Positions 60,847-64,000 of a stretch of DNA of 64,000 nucleotides are shown in pieces; the stretch's first letter is position 1; each line of letters opens with the position of its first letter. The notes beneath the pieces are model-generated. The model had not been told where the DNA came from. It was given only the letters and a program-made list of their open reading frames with translations, and ran no database searches. Where the stretch lies: assembly GCA_025201845.1 (NCBI GenBank), contig MU603959.1:66972-130971 (forward strand), written 5' to 3'. This DNA is from Martensiomyces pterosporus. Lineage: Eukaryota > Kickxellomycota > Kickxellomycetes > Kickxellales > Kickxellaceae. The position numbers were made by a program, and so were the translations under genes.

Positions 60847-62805
60847 CTATTTGTGGCTCTCGGTGCTGGTGCTGGTGCTGGTGCTCCTGACAAGAGTTAG
60901 CGGCCTTGCTTTGAGTGCTGGCGTCTCTGGCACAAACACAGCCGACGGGGATTTCGCTGCAGGCAATCGGCGCTTAATCCGCGGCGATTCCGGCTGTACG
61001 CCTACTCTTTTACCCAACCCCCTATGCTTCTGCTGCTGCCGCCGTAGACCCGAGTAGCTCAGATTGGGGTGCTGCATCTTGGCAGGGCCACAGCGACGGG
61101 TGTTGGCAACGGGTGTTTCCGGCACAGAACTCCAAGCATCGCGGCTGGTGCTACTGCGCCAAGAGGGCGTGCTGAGCTGAGTGTGTTTTTGCGCACCGAG
61201 ATCCCGCAAGTGCGGTTGCGAGCGTAGACGCAATGGCGATTCAGCTACTGGGTGACGCTTGCGCTTATTGCTGCTTTTATCAGCAGGTGTTTCCTCGGCC
61301 AGAACCAGTGGTGCATCCAGCACGAGTTTGCGCTTTTCAGATGAGGGTGTTTCTGCGGCTAGTACTGATGGCCTTGGCGCCGCAGTCCCGCTTGGCATCG
61401 TCGGCGTCCTTAGCAACAGATCCCCAGCAACCGACTGTGGGGTAGACTCCAGTCTACGCAGTAGCGTGTCTGGCGGAGACTGGGCAGCTCGGCCGACTGG
61501 AGTTACATCAAACAGAATTGGCTGGTGGTGAGCATACACGCCATCAACTAATGGCATACTAGCGCTCTTGAGCGGAGTCGTTGCAAAATCGCTCATCTGT
61601 GAGTCCAGGTAGAGACATTCAAGGTACTCGTCCCGGAGACTCTCTTGAAAGAGGCTGAAGGATAGCGGATCCTCATTCGACGCTAGACCATAATCATCGC
61701 CGCCTATTCTGTCTCCAGAGCAGTATGTGGGCTGGAATAGCTGTGAGCTGTGTTCGAACAAGTTGTCGATTTCGCAGTCCGACAGATCCATAGACTCGGG
61801 TGCTTCAGCCACCCGTTCGCTCCTGCTGCTCCTGCTGCCAGTGCTAATGCGCAGCTGGGCCGTGGACCAGCTGCCTGTCTCAGCAGATTCCCAGGCATCC
61901 ATTAAAAGATCACAATCCATGGAGCCGTCGATTGGTACATCCTGCAGGTTCTCAACATCGCCGTCGAGCCAAGCGGTATCCGTGATTTCAATTGGGGATG
62001 GATGCCTCAGAGCGTCAGCAATGCTGAGCGATGTAAACTCCGTCTGCAGCGTTTCCACAAGTGCACTAACTTCTCCGCAGCCATCCTTTTCGCCCACAGC
62101 ATCGGTCGCCGCAGCCAGCGCCTCAAATGCCACACGCCGCCACAGCATAAGCACCGACAGAGTAGCCCCCGCACTCTGTGCTATGGAGTGGTCGTCCTTG
62201 TTAGAGTGTATACGCGAAATTGTGTACTGGGAGTTCGAGCTGCTGTTGCCACTTCGCATGTAAAAAGACGCCGACCGCTTCAGGTCAACCAGTATCCACT
62301 GCCCCAGTAAACCACCCATGCTGTCCATCAGAGCAGCGAGCTGGTCGGCCATTGCCTCAAGCAAAGACTCAGCACCGCCCTTCCGTCGATTGTCTAGGGC
62401 GCTTACAACACGATGAACTTCACCTGCCCACTGTGCGGCTGAGCACCCAAACCACGCATCGGCCACCGAGCCAAATGCTATGGCGCTGGTCTCCATTGAG
62501 TGATTTGTACCTGCCAGCGATAGTGAGAGCCTGTATGTCCAGTTGATGTCACTTTCGCTCAACAGAACATGGCAGTTCCGGCACGCCCATGGCTTGCTTT
62601 CCACAGAGCTGCTGCTGCTGCTGCCAACGTTGGCTGTTGCTGTTGCTTCTGCTGCTTGTTGGAGCACAGCCTTGCGTGTGCATGTTGGGCATGAGGGAAA
62701 TATTAGGCTGAGCCCTGGTGGCAGCAGCTGCTGGTTGTTAGCTATCCCGTGTTGCGTCGCTCGCGGTGAAGGCAGTCGAAGTACTTGAAGTAGCTGCGGT
62801 CGCAT
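60847..62805 (-). CDS. DDIAS-like protein with RPA-type C-terminal zinc-ribbon OB fold
   Basis: The frame is open further upstream but its first ATG is at 62805 (MRPQLLQVLRL), giving 652 residues; this N-terminus matches the layout of animal DDIAS, where a short start leads directly into the zinc ribbon. Ligands are Cys39-x2-Cys42 (FPSCPTC) and Cys74-x2-Cys77 (WACRNC), followed by NWTYRLSLSLAGTNHS, AIAFGSVADAWFGCSA, as in the replication factor A C-terminal domain. The rest is disordered. The C-terminal third repeats an ETP-plus-basic motif (AAETPSSEKRK, AEETPADKSSNKRKR, VPETPVANTRR, VPETPALKAR) and ends in (ST)n. A role in DNA replication or repair is inferred from the OB fold and from animal DDIAS. 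It lies on the same strand between Nudix and TRM10. Confidence 0.65.
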   Translation of the reverse strand: MRPQLLQVLRLPSPRATQHGIANNQQLLPPGLSLIFPSCPTCTRKAVLQQAAEATATANVGSSSSSSVESKPWACRNCHVLLSESDINWTYRLSLSLAGTNHSMETSAIAFGSVADAWFGCSAAQWAGEVHRVVSALDNRRKGGAESLLEAMADQLAALMDSMGGLLGQWILVDLKRSASFYMRSGNSSSNSQYTISRIHSNKDDHSIAQSAGATLSVLMLWRRVAFEALAAATDAVGEKDGCGEVSALVETLQTEFTSLSIADALRHPSPIEITDTAWLDGDVENLQDVPIDGSMDCDLLMDAWESAETGSWSTAQLRISTGSRSSRSERVAEAPESMDLSDCEIDNLFEHSSQLFQPTYCSGDRIGGDDYGLASNEDPLSFSLFQESLRDEYLECLYLDSQMSDFATTPLKSASMPLVDGVYAHHQPILFDVTPVGRAAQSPPDTLLRRLESTPQSVAGDLLLRTPTMPSGTAAPRPSVLAAETPSSEKRKLVLDAPLVLAEETPADKSSNKRKRHPVAESPLRLRSQPHLRDLGAQKHTQLSTPSWRSSTSRDAWSSVPETPVANTRRCGPAKMQHPNLSYSGLRRQQQKHRGLGKRVGVQPESPRIKRRLPAAKSPSAVFVPETPALKARPLTLVRSTSTSTSTESHK

Positions 62806-63206
62806 ATGAGTGAAGCGGCGTGCTGCGACTTGAAGCGGCAGTGCATTGAGCAAGGAACAGCGCGCTTGCAATTCCGCGAGGAAAAGAATAGGCAAATAAA
62901 GATGCAGAATGCGGAGCTGAAAGAGCAAGCACCTGGCAACAGAGTAGACCAAACGCTAAGCACCAAGCACAAATCGGCAATGACGCGCGTGATAGCCGAT
63001 TTATTGATTTCCTTTGAAACCAGCTCGGTGTGCAACACAGCTGTGGTATCGCAGCAATCGGCGATCTCGAGGCATTTGCGTTCGTTTCTCCCGCCACCAA
63101 ACCGTCAACAGCCATGCTGGAATGGCGTTTATTCATGTTCCTTGGTGTAGTATAACTGCTGATAATAGATATGCAAGCAAAAAAGTGTTGGCACGCATTT
63201 ATGTTG
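62806..63206. promoter_or_regulatory. Intergenic region: DDIAS-like promoter and Nudix 3' flank
   Basis: A 401-base gap on the minus strand. Open frames run through it on the gene strand but have no ATG or domain that fits. An upstream exon for the DDIAS-like gene was considered but no splice join is required, because the zinc ribbon is complete. Confidence 0.45.
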
Positions 63207-63956
63207 TTACAGACTTGGCGCCGAGACGGGCGCAGTGTCGTTGTTGGGGTCGGCAATGCGCCTCAGGAACTCGTGCAAGATAAATGCAGTCAGGCCCCAA
63301 ATCCTCAGTCCGGGCTTATCGCTTTTGTACGATGGGATCATAACCTTTGTGTTTCTGAACGGCACAGCCGACCTGTTTTTGGGATCAAGGAAGTGCTCCA
63401 GCGGGAGCGCAAACACCCTGTGCACCTCGGTCTTGTTCACATTCAGCGACTGGAGATCCAGCCTGCTGCTGCCAACAACTCCCACGATTGGGAACACGCG
63501 CATAGTAAAGTTGTAGTTTGGTATGGGCGGCAGCTTGCCAATAACCCGCACATCCTCGCTCGCAATGCCTATCTCCTCGTACGTCTCACGCAGCGCCGTG
63601 TGCTCCAGCGACGTGTCTGTCGGGTCAGCCTTTCCGCCTGCAAAACACACCTCGCCGCTGTGCGAGCTGAGCTTGTTGTTGCGCTCCTCAAACAGCACGC
63701 TGACTTTGCCATTGACAGTGCACAGGGCCACCAGCACCGCTGCTGTGCTTGTCTCCTGCTTGCGGTACTTGAACTTGAGGTACGTCGGCACGCTTTTCTT
63801 CTCCGCGTTGGCTAGTCGCCGGCGAACGAGTCCAATGCCTGATTCATCTAGCACACTAATCGGCGGTTGCTGTCCTAGGCCCTTCCAAAACCTGTCATCT
63901 GCCTCCTTGCTCAGCTCATCCGCACCACTGCTGCCCTCAATTTCCTGCTTCGACAT
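63207..63956 (-). CDS. Nudix hydrolase, CoA diphosphatase type (NUDT7/Pcd1-like)
   Basis: 249 residues from the ATG at 63956, but the frame remains open to the window edge (at least 14 more codons), so the true start may lie outside. The Nudix box ends in RETYEEIGI and starts GGKADPTD, with Asp in place of the first box Glu, as usual in CoA pyrophosphatases. Just before it is the subfamily signature LFEERNNKLSSHSGEVCFAGG. VLVALC and IPNYNFTMRVFPIVGV are conserved strands. The family hydrolyses CoA and acyl-CoA to phosphopantetheine and 3',5'-ADP, often in peroxisomes. The end (SAPSL) resembles a PTS1 tripeptide only weakly (PSL), so peroxisomal location is uncertain. Confidence 0.88.
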   Translation of the reverse strand: MSKQEIEGSSGADELSKEADDRFWKGLGQQPPISVLDESGIGLVRRRLANAEKKSVPTYLKFKYRKQETSTAAVLVALCTVNGKVSVLFEERNNKLSSHSGEVCFAGGKADPTDTSLEHTALRETYEEIGIASEDVRVIGKLPPIPNYNFTMRVFPIVGVVGSSRLDLQSLNVNKTEVHRVFALPLEHFLDPKNRSAVPFRNTKVMIPSYKSDKPGLRIWGLTAFILHEFLRRIADPNNDTAPVSAPSL

Positions 63957-64000
63957 AAGGTCATCGCGCCCTGCTGCTTCAGACGACGGCGCATGTGTGC

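Noticed and set aside
62738..63256. Possible upstream exon (MAVDGLVAGETNANAS) for the DDIAS-like gene
   Set aside because: No donor/acceptor pair joins it in frame convincingly, and the N-terminus from 62805 already gives the complete zinc ribbon.

Overview
The window is 64 kb of nuclear DNA from a fungus. It carries Ste12, a Zn2Cys6 transcription factor, an Mrc1-type checkpoint protein, a rhodanese plus tyrosine-phosphatase protein and mitochondrial ArgJ. Genes are mostly intron-poor and GC-rich, introns are short, and promoters and leaders are often pyrimidine-rich on the coding strand. The lineage is inference: an early-diverging filamentous fungus, perhaps Kickxellomycotina. No rRNA, tRNA, transposon or CRISPR array was recognised.

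Layout. 1-15 kb: the 3' end of an acidic protein (possibly Ran-binding), a leucine-rich orphan, MRC1, a Zn2Cys6 factor divergent from it, and a LIM-C1-RhoGAP protein whose first LIM domain is split by an intron. 15-23 kb: TCF25/RQC1 (two exons), a possible two-exon small membrane protein, and STE12 with two C2H2 fingers. 23-26.5 kb: no gene seen. 26.5-31.8 kb: PIG-X/PBN1 and a BED-finger plus HpcH/HpaI-aldolase gene (gene A). 31.8-46.4 kb: 14.6 kb that is almost gene-free apart from an FCP1-like phosphatase gene, with several perfect inverted repeats. 46.4-49.1 kb: a second finger plus aldolase gene (gene B) on the opposite strand. 50-64 kb: a dense block with a rhodanese-PTP phosphatase, ARG7/argJ, a LisH-CTLH-WD40 protein, PET117, TRM10, a DDIAS-like zinc-ribbon protein and a CoA-type Nudix hydrolase.

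Main observation. Genes A and B lie head to head across the large sparse region and have the same unusual plan: a DNA-binding-type zinc finger exon, an intron, a low-complexity linker, then an HpaI-type class II aldolase domain. In A the catalytic and metal-binding residues are present, and the frame is kept only through a GC-AG intron. In B the metal-binding Asp is Asn and the active-site loop is replaced by low-complexity sequence, so B looks like a pseudo-aldolase. The pair suggests metabolite-sensing or moonlighting transcription factors. This is inference; the joins, residues and architecture are read from the sequence.

Several genes belong to pathways usually linked to MAPK and polarity control (STE12, the Pyp/Ptp-type phosphatase, the RhoGAP), but nothing in the sequence shows that they are co-regulated.
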